DNA of 64,000 bases from CALMZY01 sp052033915 (GTDB taxonomy: Bacteria > Verrucomicrobiota > Kiritimatiellia > CAIQIC01 > JAGNIJ01), in assembly GCA_052033915.1 (NCBI GenBank), contig JBPOJF010000005.1:33343-97342 (forward strand), written 5' to 3'. This document shows, piece by piece, positions 7,809-16,313 of the stretch. A program made the position numbers and the translations under genes. The notes below the pieces were generated by a model, which worked only from the letters and a program-made list of their open reading frames with translations, was not told the origin of the DNA and made no database searches. Positions within the stretch are counted from its first letter, which is position 1; the number at the start of each line of letters is the position of its first letter.

Positions 7809-9638
7809 TCAGCCGATCATCTCGCCCGCCTGCTGTCGCTGATTCGCGCGCTTGCGCTGGGTGGCATTCAGGATGCGCTTGCGCAGGCGCAGGCTCTTGG
7901 GCGTGGCTTCAACAAACTCGTCCTGCGCGATGTATTCGATCGCGTGCTCCAGCGACATCCTCACCGGCGGCTCGAGCATAATCCCCTTCCCCTCACCGTG
8001 GCTCCGGATGTTGGTCAGGTGCTTGGTACGAGTCGGATTCACCGGCATATCCTCGGCCCTCGGATTCTCGCCCACGATCATGCCTTCGTAGACTTCGTCG
8101 CCAGCGGTGATGAACAGCTTGCCGCGTTCCTGAATCGTGTCCAGCGCGTAGGCCGTCGCGACGCCGTTTTCGACGGACACCAAGGTGCCGCTCGTCCGCG
8201 TGCGGATCGGCCCGCAGTGAGGCTCGTACGATTTGAACATGTGGGTCAGCATGGCGCGGCCATTGGTCATGTTGACGAGGTCCGTCTCAAATCCGATCAG
8301 ACCGCGCGTGGGCATGTCCGCCTCGACAGTCACGTGGCCGCTGTGATGGTGCAGGTTCGTGATCTGTCCCCGGCGCGAGGCCAGGTTCTGCATGACGTCG
8401 CCCAGACACTCGTCCGGAGTCTCCACCCAGACGGTCTCGAACGGCTCCAGCGTGCGGCCGTCCTTCTTCTGAAGAATCACCTCGGGCCGCGACACCAGCA
8501 CCTCGAATCCTTCGCGCCGCATCTGCTCCACGAGGATGGCGATCTGCAGTTCGCCGCGCGCGCTGACGCTGAACACGTTCGGCATGTTCGTGTCCTCGAC
8601 GCAGAGCGAGATATTCGTCCGCGTCTCCTTGAGAAGCCGCTCCCGCAACTGGCGCGTGGTCAGATACTTGCCGTCCCGCCCGGCCAGCGGGCCGTCGTTG
8701 ACGCAAAACTGCATCTGGATGGTCGGCGGGTCGAGATCAACGAAAGGAAGCGGCTCCCGCTCCTCGCTGTCGCAAAGGGTTTCGCCGATGTCCAGGTCTT
8801 TGAATCCTGCGATGCCAACAATGTTCCCCGCCACGCCCGTCACGGACTCGGAAGTGCGCATGCCGCTGAATTCGAGCACCTTGGTTACGACCGCCCGTTC
8901 CCGCTTGCCGTCCTTGTGGATGCACACGATCGAGTCGTTCATTTTCACCCGGCCGCCGAGAATCTTACCGATCGCAATCCGGCCGACGTAGTCGTTCCAG
9001 TCCATGTTGCTGACGATCATCTGGAACGGCGCCTTGGGGTCCGCCTGCGGCGGCGGCACATGCTTGATGATCGTTTCGAACAGCGGCTTCATGCCGTTCG
9101 GTTTGTCGCCGGGTTTCTTCAGCGCATAGCCGTCGCGCGCGCTGGCGTAGAGGACAGGCGCGTTGAACTGGTCTTCCGAGGCGTGCAGTTCGAGCAGAAG
9201 TTCCAGCACCTGGTCATGCACGCGACGCGGGTCGGCGTTTTCGCGGTCAATCTTGTTGATGACGACAATGACTTTCAGATTGTGCTCGAGCGCCTTGCGC
9301 AGTACGAACCGCGTCTGCGCCTGCGGCCCGTCCACAGCGTCAACCAGCAAAAGCACCCCGTCCACCATCTTCAGGATCCGCTCCACCTCGCCGCCGAAAT
9401 CCGCGTGGCCCGGCGTGTCCACGATGTTGATCGTGGTGTCGTGCCAGTGGATGGACGCGTTCTTGGCCTTGATGGTGATCCCCTTCTCCTTCTCAAGGTC
9501 CATCGAATCCATGGCGCGCTCGGTGGTCGCCTCGTTCTCTCGATACGCGCCGCCCTCTTTAAGAAGGCAGTCCACAAGCGTCGTTTTCCCATGGTCAACA
9601 TGGGCAATGATTCCGATATTTCTGAATTGGGTTTTCAT
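7809..9638 (-). CDS. typA: Translational GTPase TypA/BipA
   Basis: 609-residue ribosome-binding GTPase of the EF-G-like family, involved in 50S assembly and stress adaptation. It has the P-loop AHVDHGKT near residue 10, switch motif ITIKAKN, DTPGHADFGGEV (G3) and NKIDR (G4), then an EF-Tu-like domain II and a C-terminal domain with RGLIGFETD. The start at 9638 (MKTQFRNIGIIAHVDHGKT) matches the family; 14 extra in-frame residues upstream are rejected. The length is usual. Confidence 0.95.
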   Translation of the reverse strand: MKTQFRNIGIIAHVDHGKTTLVDCLLKEGGAYRENEATTERAMDSMDLEKEKGITIKAKNASIHWHDTTINIVDTPGHADFGGEVERILKMVDGVLLLVDAVDGPQAQTRFVLRKALEHNLKVIVVINKIDRENADPRRVHDQVLELLLELHASEDQFNAPVLYASARDGYALKKPGDKPNGMKPLFETIIKHVPPPQADPKAPFQMIVSNMDWNDYVGRIAIGKILGGRVKMNDSIVCIHKDGKRERAVVTKVLEFSGMRTSESVTGVAGNIVGIAGFKDLDIGETLCDSEEREPLPFVDLDPPTIQMQFCVNDGPLAGRDGKYLTTRQLRERLLKETRTNISLCVEDTNMPNVFSVSARGELQIAILVEQMRREGFEVLVSRPEVILQKKDGRTLEPFETVWVETPDECLGDVMQNLASRRGQITNLHHHSGHVTVEADMPTRGLIGFETDLVNMTNGRAMLTHMFKSYEPHCGPIRTRTSGTLVSVENGVATAYALDTIQERGKLFITAGDEVYEGMIVGENPRAEDMPVNPTRTKHLTNIRSHGEGKGIMLEPPVRMSLEHAIEYIAQDEFVEATPKSLRLRKRILNATQRKRANQRQQAGEMIG

Positions 9639-9692
9639 CGATCGGGTCAAATAAGGGCGCGGAGAATAGCGATCTTCCACCGGTTTGGAAAG

Positions 9693-10916
9693 TTATTTCG
9701 CGGGGACGTGAAAACACGCGAACAACAGGCCGGCGGCGGCCGCCGCGCAGGCGGCGCCGTAGAGAAACGGCGCGGCAGGACTGACATGCGTCCAGAGCAG
9801 GCCGGCGGCGGCGCTGGCGGCGAAGGCCAGGATGCCTTGTACGGCGTGCAGGAGCCCCATCGCCGTGCCGCGATTTTCAGGCGTCGACAAATCGGCTACC
9901 AGCGCCTTGGACACGCCTTCCGTCGTGGCGGCGTACACGCCGTAGAGCGCGAAAAGCGCCCAGATCGCAAACCCGCTGGTCGCAAAGGCGAACCCCGTGT
10001 ACACGACGGCGAACACCCCCAGTCCGCCGATCATCAGCGTGCGGCGGCTCAGCTTGTCCGACAGCCAGCCCGCCGGCGTCGCGGCGACGGCGTAGATGAA
10101 ATTGTAGAACACGTATGTCATCAGGACGCCGTTCTCGCTGAGGCCGACCTGCTTCGCCTTCAGCAGAAGAAACACATCGCTGCTCTTGCCGAGGGCGAAG
10201 ACTCCGAAAATCAGAACGAACCTCTTCAGGTCCCCGCTGAGCGGTCCCCTGCCCTGCGGCCCGGCGGCCGCAGGCGCGGCCCGCGGCGCTTCGCGGTTCA
10301 GAAACGCGAGCGACGCGACGCCGAGCGCGGCCGGGATAAACGCGATCACGAAGATCGTGCGGTAGCTGAGTTCAAAGACGGAGAGGAAGAGAACGGCAAG
10401 CAGCGGCCCGATGAATGCGCCGATCGTGTCCATCGCCCGATGCAGGCCGAACGCCTTGCCGCGCACGCCGGGATCGCAGGACGCGGCGATCATCGCGTCG
10501 CGCGGAGAGGTGCGGATGCCCTTGCCGACGCGGTCGATCAGCCGCGAGACCAGCACCAGATGCCACGACGCCGCGAGCGCGAGAAGCGGCTTGCTGATCG
10601 CGGACAGGCTGTAGCCCCAGACCACAAACGGCTGTCGGCGGCCCGCGCGGTCCGACCACCAACCCGACGCGAGTTTCAGCAGGCTGGCCGTGCTTTCCGC
10701 GAGGCCTTCGATCAGACCGATGACGCTCATCGGCGCGTTCAGCACCACGGTCAGAAAGAGCGGAATGACCGGGTACAGCATCTCGCTGCTGATGTCCGTG
10801 AAGAGACTGACAAAGCCGAGAATGACCACATTTCGGCCAAGGCCTTGAAAGAGTTTTGATGACGTCAATTTCACGACTTCCGGTTGTGACGATCCGCGAT
10901 CGCGACGGGCGACCAT
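9693..10916 (-). CDS. MFS transporter
   Basis: 407-residue 12-TM major facilitator with the subgroup signature FTDISSEMLYPVIPLFL in TM1 and motif A-like loops (SGWWSDRAGRRQP between TM2 and TM3, GWLSDKLSRRT in the second half). Such proteins are usually drug or small-molecule exporters; the substrate is unknown. The first 20 residues are unlike the family and no clear ribosome binding site precedes the ATG; a GTG at 10874 is an alternative start. It lies 54 bases upstream of typA on the same strand. Confidence 0.85.
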   Translation of the reverse strand: MVARRDRGSSQPEVVKLTSSKLFQGLGRNVVILGFVSLFTDISSEMLYPVIPLFLTVVLNAPMSVIGLIEGLAESTASLLKLASGWWSDRAGRRQPFVVWGYSLSAISKPLLALAASWHLVLVSRLIDRVGKGIRTSPRDAMIAASCDPGVRGKAFGLHRAMDTIGAFIGPLLAVLFLSVFELSYRTIFVIAFIPAALGVASLAFLNREAPRAAPAAAGPQGRGPLSGDLKRFVLIFGVFALGKSSDVFLLLKAKQVGLSENGVLMTYVFYNFIYAVAATPAGWLSDKLSRRTLMIGGLGVFAVVYTGFAFATSGFAIWALFALYGVYAATTEGVSKALVADLSTPENRGTAMGLLHAVQGILAFAASAAAGLLWTHVSPAAPFLYGAACAAAAAGLLFACFHVPAK

Positions 10917-10949
10917 CCCGGGATCGCAAGCAAGCTGAGAAGGAGGAAC

Positions 10950-11717
10950 TTATGCATTCTCCGGTAATCTTCCCAACAGCCTCAGCAGCCCGTCCAGAAT
11001 GGTGATCGGGTGCGGCGGGCAGCCGGGGATGAACAGGTCAACCGGAACCACCGATGCGGCCCCGTTGTGGACTTCGGGATGATCGATGTACGGGCCGCCC
11101 GAAATCGCACACGCGCCGACGGCAATGACGAACTTCGGAGTCGGCACGGCGTCGTACGTCTTCTTCAGCGCCTCGCGCATGTTCTCCGTCACCGGCCCGG
11201 TGATGAGGAGCCCGTCCGCGTGGCGCGGGGCCGCGACGAACTGGATGCCGAAGCGGCTGAGGTCGAACACGATCGTGGAAAGAACGTTGGTATCCGCTTC
11301 GCAGGCGTTGCACCCGCCGGCGCTGACCTGGCGCAGGCGCAACGAGCGACCGAACACCGCTTTCGCTTTCTCGTCGAGCGCCTCGGCGAGTTTCAGCGGC
11401 TTGTCCTCCAACAGCAGATCGTCGCGCTTGCGCACGGCCAAGCGATGGTCGTGCGTGAACGTGATGGCCTGGTTCGGGCACGCGATCGCACAGTCGCCGC
11501 AGAACAGACACCGGCCGAGATCGAACCGGACTCGCCCCTGCTCCACTCGAATCGCGCCGGTCGGGCAGGATTTCATACAGACGGCGCAGTGTTCGGCGCA
11601 CTTCGACTTGTCGACCTCCGGCACGCCGCGAAACCAGTCCGGCAGGACCGGCTCCCGGTCCGGATAGCCGACCGTCCGGTGCTTCTGTTGAATTCGGGCA
11701 AGAAGTGTTCTAATCAT
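10950..11717 (-). CDS. Ehr/group-4-hydrogenase-like small subunit fused to a 2[4Fe-4S] ferredoxin domain (NuoI-NuoB type)
   Basis: 255-residue electron-transfer subunit. The N-terminal part (about 34-100) has two 4Fe-4S motifs, CAEHCAVCMKSCP and CLFCGDCAIACP. The C-terminal part is NuoB/HyfI-like with the cysteines for the proximal cluster: GCNACE, GACA and PGCPP. It would pass electrons between a soluble partner and the large subunit. It is the last gene of the operon and is separated from the large subunit by 108 bases that hold an inverted repeat, unlike the 1-4 base junctions elsewhere in the operon. Confidence 0.88.
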   Translation of the reverse strand: MIRTLLARIQQKHRTVGYPDREPVLPDWFRGVPEVDKSKCAEHCAVCMKSCPTGAIRVEQGRVRFDLGRCLFCGDCAIACPNQAITFTHDHRLAVRKRDDLLLEDKPLKLAEALDEKAKAVFGRSLRLRQVSAGGCNACEADTNVLSTIVFDLSRFGIQFVAAPRHADGLLITGPVTENMREALKKTYDAVPTPKFVIAVGACAISGGPYIDHPEVHNGAASVVPVDLFIPGCPPHPITILDGLLRLLGRLPENA

Positions 11718-11746
11718 GATGTCCGGCGCACTGCGATGATGTTCTT

Positions 11747-11804
11747 AACCACGAATCGACACGAGGCGAAAAAACCTCGTGTTCATGGGTGTGAATTCGC
11801 GGTT
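11747..11804. repeat. AACCACGAAT-type intergenic element with inverted arms
   Basis: AACCACGAATCGACACGAGG at 11747-11766 faces a diverged inverted copy ending in GCGGTT at 11804, with a perfect inner stem ACGAGG-CGAAAAAA-CCTCGT (11761-11780). A related single copy lies at 24944-24973. It sits inside the Ehr operon, between large and small subunit genes, and may attenuate or process the transcript. Confidence 0.6.
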
Positions 11805-11825
11805 GATTCACTCTCCGATACGTCC

Positions 11826-13283
11826 TCATAAATCATGCCCGCAATAGGAAAGGTTGAAACTCTTGTTGCACAGCGGGAAATCGGAAATCTGTCCGCCGCG
11901 CAGGGCCATCGCCAGGCCGCTCCAGTTGTGGAAGGACGGATCGACCACCTTGTAGCGCGCAAACCGGCCGCGCTCGTCCGTAATCGCGACATGACAAATC
12001 TCCCCGCGCCAGCCCTCCACCAGCGAGACGACGATCGAGTCGGCCGCCAGCGCGCCGACCGGGGTGCGAATCCCGCCCGCCGGGAGTGCGTTCACGAGAT
12101 CCTCGATAAACTCGACCGACCGCTGTATCTCCAGCCACCGGACGTAGGCCCGCGCAAACACATCCCCCGACTGCCACGTGGAAATCGGAATATGGAAGAA
12201 GCGGTACATACCCGACGGGGATGTCTGGCGCGTGTCATGCTCGATGCCGCACGCTCGCGCGGCGGGGCCGACCAGCCCGAGTTGCCGGCACAGTTCCGCG
12301 GAGAGCACGCCCGTATTCTCGAACCTCGCGACGACGGACGGCGTGGACCAGAGCAACCGGACGGCCGTCGCGGTGTCGCGGGCGGTCCGGCTGAGCCGGT
12401 CCAGCAGTTTGGCGGCGTGTTTCTCGTCGAGATCGAACTGCACGCAACCGGGCCGGATCAGCCCGCGTCCGAACCGGCTCCCGCAAAGGAGGGCGGTCAT
12501 ATTCAGATAGTCGCCGCGCAGGCGGCCGCAATAGGATGCGGTCGGAAGATACCCGACGTCATTCGCCAACGCGCCCAGATCGCCCGTATGGTTGGCCAGC
12601 CGCTCCAACTCCAGCGCGATGGAGCGCAAGGCCTGCGCGCGCGGCGGCGTGGCGCAATCCATCAGCGCTTCAAGCGCCTCGCAGGAAGCCGTCGCGTGGC
12701 CGATGGTCGTGTCGCCGGCCACGGTGCCCATGTAGGAGATCGAACGGTGATCGGGCCCGCCGATCAGCGCGCGTTCCACCCCGCGATGCTGGTAGCCGAG
12801 CGATATTTCCAGGTTGAAGACGTCTTCGCCGTGGCACTGGAACCGGAAGTGGCCGGGTTCGATGATGCCCGCGTGAACCGGTCCGACAGCTACCTCGTGG
12901 ACTTCTTCTCCGGCGACCTTGAAGAAATCCGTGATTCCTGGAGTGCCGCTTGGGAACCGAACCGGCTTCAGCCATGGATGTCCTTCGGGCCGGATTCCGC
13001 ACTGCTCGAATATCTCGCGCTCGAACAGATGCGCCTGCGGACATTCGGGAGTCAGCGCGGGATACGAATCCTGGACGTTCGTGGACGTGATCGAGAGATT
13101 CCCCTCGGCGCTCAGCACGGCGAACAGCCGGACGCCGTCGTCCCTGGACATGCCGAACAGGGCCGCAATGCGCGCGCCCCCGCCCACCGTTCGGATGACG
13201 GTGTCACGGAACCCGGCGACCGGCGTTTGCGGCACGGTCTCGAGGGCGATGACCTTCCCGGCATGAATGGAAAGAGTCGTCAT
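11826..13283 (-). CDS. Ehr large subunit (NuoCD/HycE-like, lacking NiFe ligands)
   Basis: 485-residue fusion of a NuoC-like domain (about 1-125) and a NuoD/hydrogenase-large-subunit-like domain. The usual helix HRGVER is present, but where group 4 hydrogenases have CGxC the protein reads SYMGTVAGDTTIGHA, and the C-terminal DPCxxC is replaced by FNLSYCGHDL. A normal NiFe centre therefore seems impossible. Such proteins define energy-converting-hydrogenase-related (Ehr) complexes, whose substrate is unknown. The start ATG overlaps the previous stop by one base. Confidence 0.86.
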   Translation of the reverse strand: MTTLSIHAGKVIALETVPQTPVAGFRDTVIRTVGGGARIAALFGMSRDDGVRLFAVLSAEGNLSITSTNVQDSYPALTPECPQAHLFEREIFEQCGIRPEGHPWLKPVRFPSGTPGITDFFKVAGEEVHEVAVGPVHAGIIEPGHFRFQCHGEDVFNLEISLGYQHRGVERALIGGPDHRSISYMGTVAGDTTIGHATASCEALEALMDCATPPRAQALRSIALELERLANHTGDLGALANDVGYLPTASYCGRLRGDYLNMTALLCGSRFGRGLIRPGCVQFDLDEKHAAKLLDRLSRTARDTATAVRLLWSTPSVVARFENTGVLSAELCRQLGLVGPAARACGIEHDTRQTSPSGMYRFFHIPISTWQSGDVFARAYVRWLEIQRSVEFIEDLVNALPAGGIRTPVGALAADSIVVSLVEGWRGEICHVAITDERGRFARYKVVDPSFHNWSGLAMALRGGQISDFPLCNKSFNLSYCGHDL

Positions 13284-14764
13284 CAGAATCCTCCCAGCAA
13301 TTGCGCGAGCCGGCGCAGAAGCGCCAGCAGGGGCGGCGGGACATAGACGCCGAGGACAAGGACCGCGGCCGCAAGAGCGGCGGGCGGGAGGATCGACAGG
13401 ATGCTTTCGCCGGTGCGAATGATCGGGTTCCGCGCCGTACCCTGCGCCATGCGCAGGAAACTCGCCGCCATACCGATGAAGATCAGGGCCAGCAGCGCCA
13501 GGTACGCAACCGCGACGAACGTCCGCCCCGTGTCCAACGCTCCCTTCAGAATCATCAGTTCGCTGAAGAACGTTCCGAACGGAGGCGATCCCGTGATCGC
13601 AAAAAAACCCATGAGCCAGAGCGTACCCGTCGCGGGCAGCACACGCAGAAGTCCGCGGACCTCCTGGATCGACTTGGTTCGGTAGACCGCGAGGATATTT
13701 CCCGCGGTCAAAAAGAGCATCGCCTTCGCCAGGGAGTGGTTGACGGCATGCAGCACCGCGCCGAAGAGCGCGTTCCCGCCCAGCCCAACGCCCAGCGCGA
13801 GAATGCCCATGTGCTCAACGCTCGAATACGCGAGCATACGCTTGAAGTCCATCTGCTTCAGAATGAAGACCGCGGCCACGGCCATCGAGACCAGGCCGAA
13901 CAGCACCAGCAGGTCCGAGCTGAACGCCTTCATTTCGGGGCCGGCCGCGACGCACACGTTGTGCGCGCGGAGGATGCCGAGAAACGCGTTGTTCAGGAGG
14001 GCGCCGGAGAGCAGCGCCGACACGAGCGAAGGCGCTTCGCTGTGCGCATCCGGCAGCCAGGTGTGCATGGGCGCAAGACCCATCTTCGTGCCGTAGCCGA
14101 CGAGGAAGAAGATGAAAGCCGCTTTCAGCCAGCGGGGGTCCAGAAGGACAGCGTCCTTGACGAGATTTCCCAGCAGCAACACCGATTCGTTATGGCCGAG
14201 CGGCGTCGCGGCGACGGTGAGCAGGAAGTTGCCCAACAGCGCGAGAGCAATGCCCACCGAACAGATCAGCAGGTATTTCCACGTGGCTTCCAACGAACGG
14301 TGATGGCGGTGGAAGTAGATCAGCGGCGCGCTCGAGAGCGTCGTCGCCTCGACGGCGATCCAGAGAAGCCCGAAGTGCCGGCTCGCGGACACGAGCGTCA
14401 TCGTCGAAAGGAACAGCAGCAGGCAGCCGACAAACGTCGCCTCAGGCGCGTTCATGAAAATGAATCCCTCCTCGATATCCGTCTGCCGGCCAGGCGCCTC
14501 GCGGCGCAGGTAGTCCACGGCGTACACCGACGCGGCGAGAAAGAGCGCGCTCGTCAGGCTGAGGAACAGCCGGCCGAGGTCGTCCAGATAGACCCATCCC
14601 CCGAAAAGGGGCGCGGCCGGATACACCCAACTCACGGCGGTCAGTCCTGAATGCACCACAGCCGTGCCGACGAGAAGGAATCTCAAGACACGGTTCGACC
14701 GGATGGCGAAGGCCGCGAGGCCCGCCGCGGCGGGAACCAGAAAGAGCGCGAGCGTCAGGTTCAT
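13283..14764 (-). CDS. Antiporter-like membrane subunit, HyfF/NuoN type
   Basis: 493-residue polytopic protein of the Mrp/Nuo antiporter-like family, expected to translocate ions in the Ehr complex. It has about 14 hydrophobic segments, with conserved features such as GYGTKMGLAPMHTWLPDAHSEAP (lysine in a membrane helix) and AYSSVEHMG. The gene overlaps the HyfE-like gene by 4 bases and the large-subunit gene by 1 base, so translation is coupled. Confidence 0.88.
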   Translation of the reverse strand: MNLTLALFLVPAAAGLAAFAIRSNRVLRFLLVGTAVVHSGLTAVSWVYPAAPLFGGWVYLDDLGRLFLSLTSALFLAASVYAVDYLRREAPGRQTDIEEGFIFMNAPEATFVGCLLLFLSTMTLVSASRHFGLLWIAVEATTLSSAPLIYFHRHHRSLEATWKYLLICSVGIALALLGNFLLTVAATPLGHNESVLLLGNLVKDAVLLDPRWLKAAFIFFLVGYGTKMGLAPMHTWLPDAHSEAPSLVSALLSGALLNNAFLGILRAHNVCVAAGPEMKAFSSDLLVLFGLVSMAVAAVFILKQMDFKRMLAYSSVEHMGILALGVGLGGNALFGAVLHAVNHSLAKAMLFLTAGNILAVYRTKSIQEVRGLLRVLPATGTLWLMGFFAITGSPPFGTFFSELMILKGALDTGRTFVAVAYLALLALIFIGMAASFLRMAQGTARNPIIRTGESILSILPPAALAAAVLVLGVYVPPPLLALLRRLAQLLGGF

Positions 14765-15393
14765 GACGTGGTGTCCTTCAGAGTCGTGAGCTGCTCGGTG
14801 TCGATCTGGTCGAACTCGCGGCTGATATGGAAAATCGTGATGCCCATCACGAACACGGCCACGAAGATATCGAGCAGGATGCCCATTTCCACGATGACCG
14901 GCGCCTCCTGGACCAGCCCGAGCCCGAACGCAAAGACCCCGTTTTCAAGCGCAAGATAGCCGATGACCTGGGTCAACGCCTGCCGGCGGCTGACGATCAG
15001 GAACAGGCCGGTGATCATCGTGAAGAGCGCCACCGGCAGAATCATCGGCGAAATCGACAGCACCAGCGGCGGCAGGCGCGATACGATCCAGCTCGAAATC
15101 CCGAGCGCCGCGACGCCGATCATCACGGACGCGCTGAAACCGACGTAGGGCTCGACCTCGTGCCGGACATTGGCCTCCCGCATGGCGCGGAACAATAGCC
15201 ACGGAAACACGGCGCCCTTGATGGCGATGGACGCCCCGGCCAGGAGCCAGTGATGCAGCGCCAGCGGAAGCAGTCCAAGGAGAACGCCCTGAAGCGCAAC
15301 GAAGCGAATGCACACGGAAATCCGGCTCGACCCGACCAGCATCAGGTTCGAGAGGACCAGGCAGACCATCACCAGATCGATCCATGTATTCAC
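14761..15393 (-). CDS. HyfE-like membrane subunit (NuoK-related)
   Basis: 210-residue protein with about six membrane segments. It resembles HyfE (hydrogenase-4 component E), whose C-terminal half is NuoK-like (GYLALENGVFAFGLGL). It is expected to be part of the ion-translocating arm of the Ehr complex. The C-terminal soluble tail (HISREFDQIDTEQLTTLKD) is typical. It starts 4 bases after the HyfC-like gene and overlaps the HyfF-like gene by 4 bases. Confidence 0.85.
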   Translation of the reverse strand: MNTWIDLVMVCLVLSNLMLVGSSRISVCIRFVALQGVLLGLLPLALHHWLLAGASIAIKGAVFPWLLFRAMREANVRHEVEPYVGFSASVMIGVAALGISSWIVSRLPPLVLSISPMILPVALFTMITGLFLIVSRRQALTQVIGYLALENGVFAFGLGLVQEAPVIVEMGILLDIFVAVFVMGITIFHISREFDQIDTEQLTTLKDTTS

Positions 15394-15397
15394 ATTG

Positions 15398-16312
15398 TCA
15401 CCTCAGCACCAGGAACATCGCGAGACCGGCCAGCGCGCCCGCGGACACGAGAAGTTGCGGCACGCGCAACAGGCGCAGGCGCGCCATGACCGATTCGATC
15501 ACGCCGACGCCCACCGCCAGCCCGAACATGGCCGCCAGGGCCACGGCGCCGTCGAAAAACAGAAAGCCTATACGCGCGGGCAACAGAACATTGATCAACA
15601 GGGCGCCCAGCACCCAGAGCTTGAGCGCGGAGGTATACAGGATGATCGCGAAGTCCGGGCCCCCGTGGTCCAGCACCATGACTTCGTGAATCATCGTCAG
15701 TTCGAGATGTGTGTTCGGATCGTCCACGGGGATGCGCGCGTTCTCGGCGAGAAGAACAATCAGGAGCGCACCCGCGACGAGCAGAATGGCGGGACCGGCT
15801 TCCGCCCAGGCGCTGACGGCATCGCCCAAGAACATGCCGGACAGCGACACGCTGCCGGTCTTGTGCGCGACCACGGCGAGCCCCAGAAGCAGGGCCGGCT
15901 CGGCCAGCGCGGAAAACGTCGCTTCCCGGCTGGCGCCCATTCCTTCAAAGGCCGATCCGGTGTCGAGCGCCGCGAGGATGGTGAAGAACCGGTGCAGACC
16001 CAGCAGATACGCGAACAGGATCAGGTCGCACGGGAACGCGACGAGCGCCGGCGCTCCGCCGAACGGGGTCAGCGCAACGGCGACGAGGACCGACGCGAGG
16101 CCGACGATCGGACCGGCGCGGAACAGCCAGGTCGTTGTGCGGCTATAGACCGCGCCCTTGTGCAGGAACTTCCACAGATCGTAGTAGAGTTGAAGCAACG
16201 GCGGGCCGGTGCGGCCGGCAACCCAGGCCTTCGTGCGGTTGATCACGCCCGGCAGCAGCGGCGCGGCAGCCAACCCAAGCAACACGTACACGATGGAGAG
16301 AATCACCTTCAC
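15398..16312 (-). CDS. HyfC/HycD-like membrane subunit (NuoH type)
   Basis: 304-residue NuoH-family protein that anchors the peripheral electron-transfer arm to the membrane. Visible family marks include NRTKAWVAGRTGPPLLQLYYDLWKF near residue 25, GSAFEGMGASREATF in the middle and ENARIPVDDPNTHLELTMIHE, the acidic quinone/ion channel segment. Eight hydrophobic stretches can be counted. It begins one base after the HyfB-like stop. Confidence 0.9.
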   Translation of the reverse strand: MKVILSIVYVLLGLAAAPLLPGVINRTKAWVAGRTGPPLLQLYYDLWKFLHKGAVYSRTTTWLFRAGPIVGLASVLVAVALTPFGGAPALVAFPCDLILFAYLLGLHRFFTILAALDTGSAFEGMGASREATFSALAEPALLLGLAVVAHKTGSVSLSGMFLGDAVSAWAEAGPAILLVAGALLIVLLAENARIPVDDPNTHLELTMIHEVMVLDHGGPDFAIILYTSALKLWVLGALLINVLLPARIGFLFFDGAVALAAMFGLAVGVGVIESVMARLRLLRVPQLLVSAGALAGLAMFLVLR

Positions 16313-16313
16313 A

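Noticed and set aside
7473..10859. A 1128-codon open frame on the plus strand
   Set aside because: It runs antisense through typA and the MFS gene, is His/Arg-rich without domains, and is a product of high GC in the third codon position.
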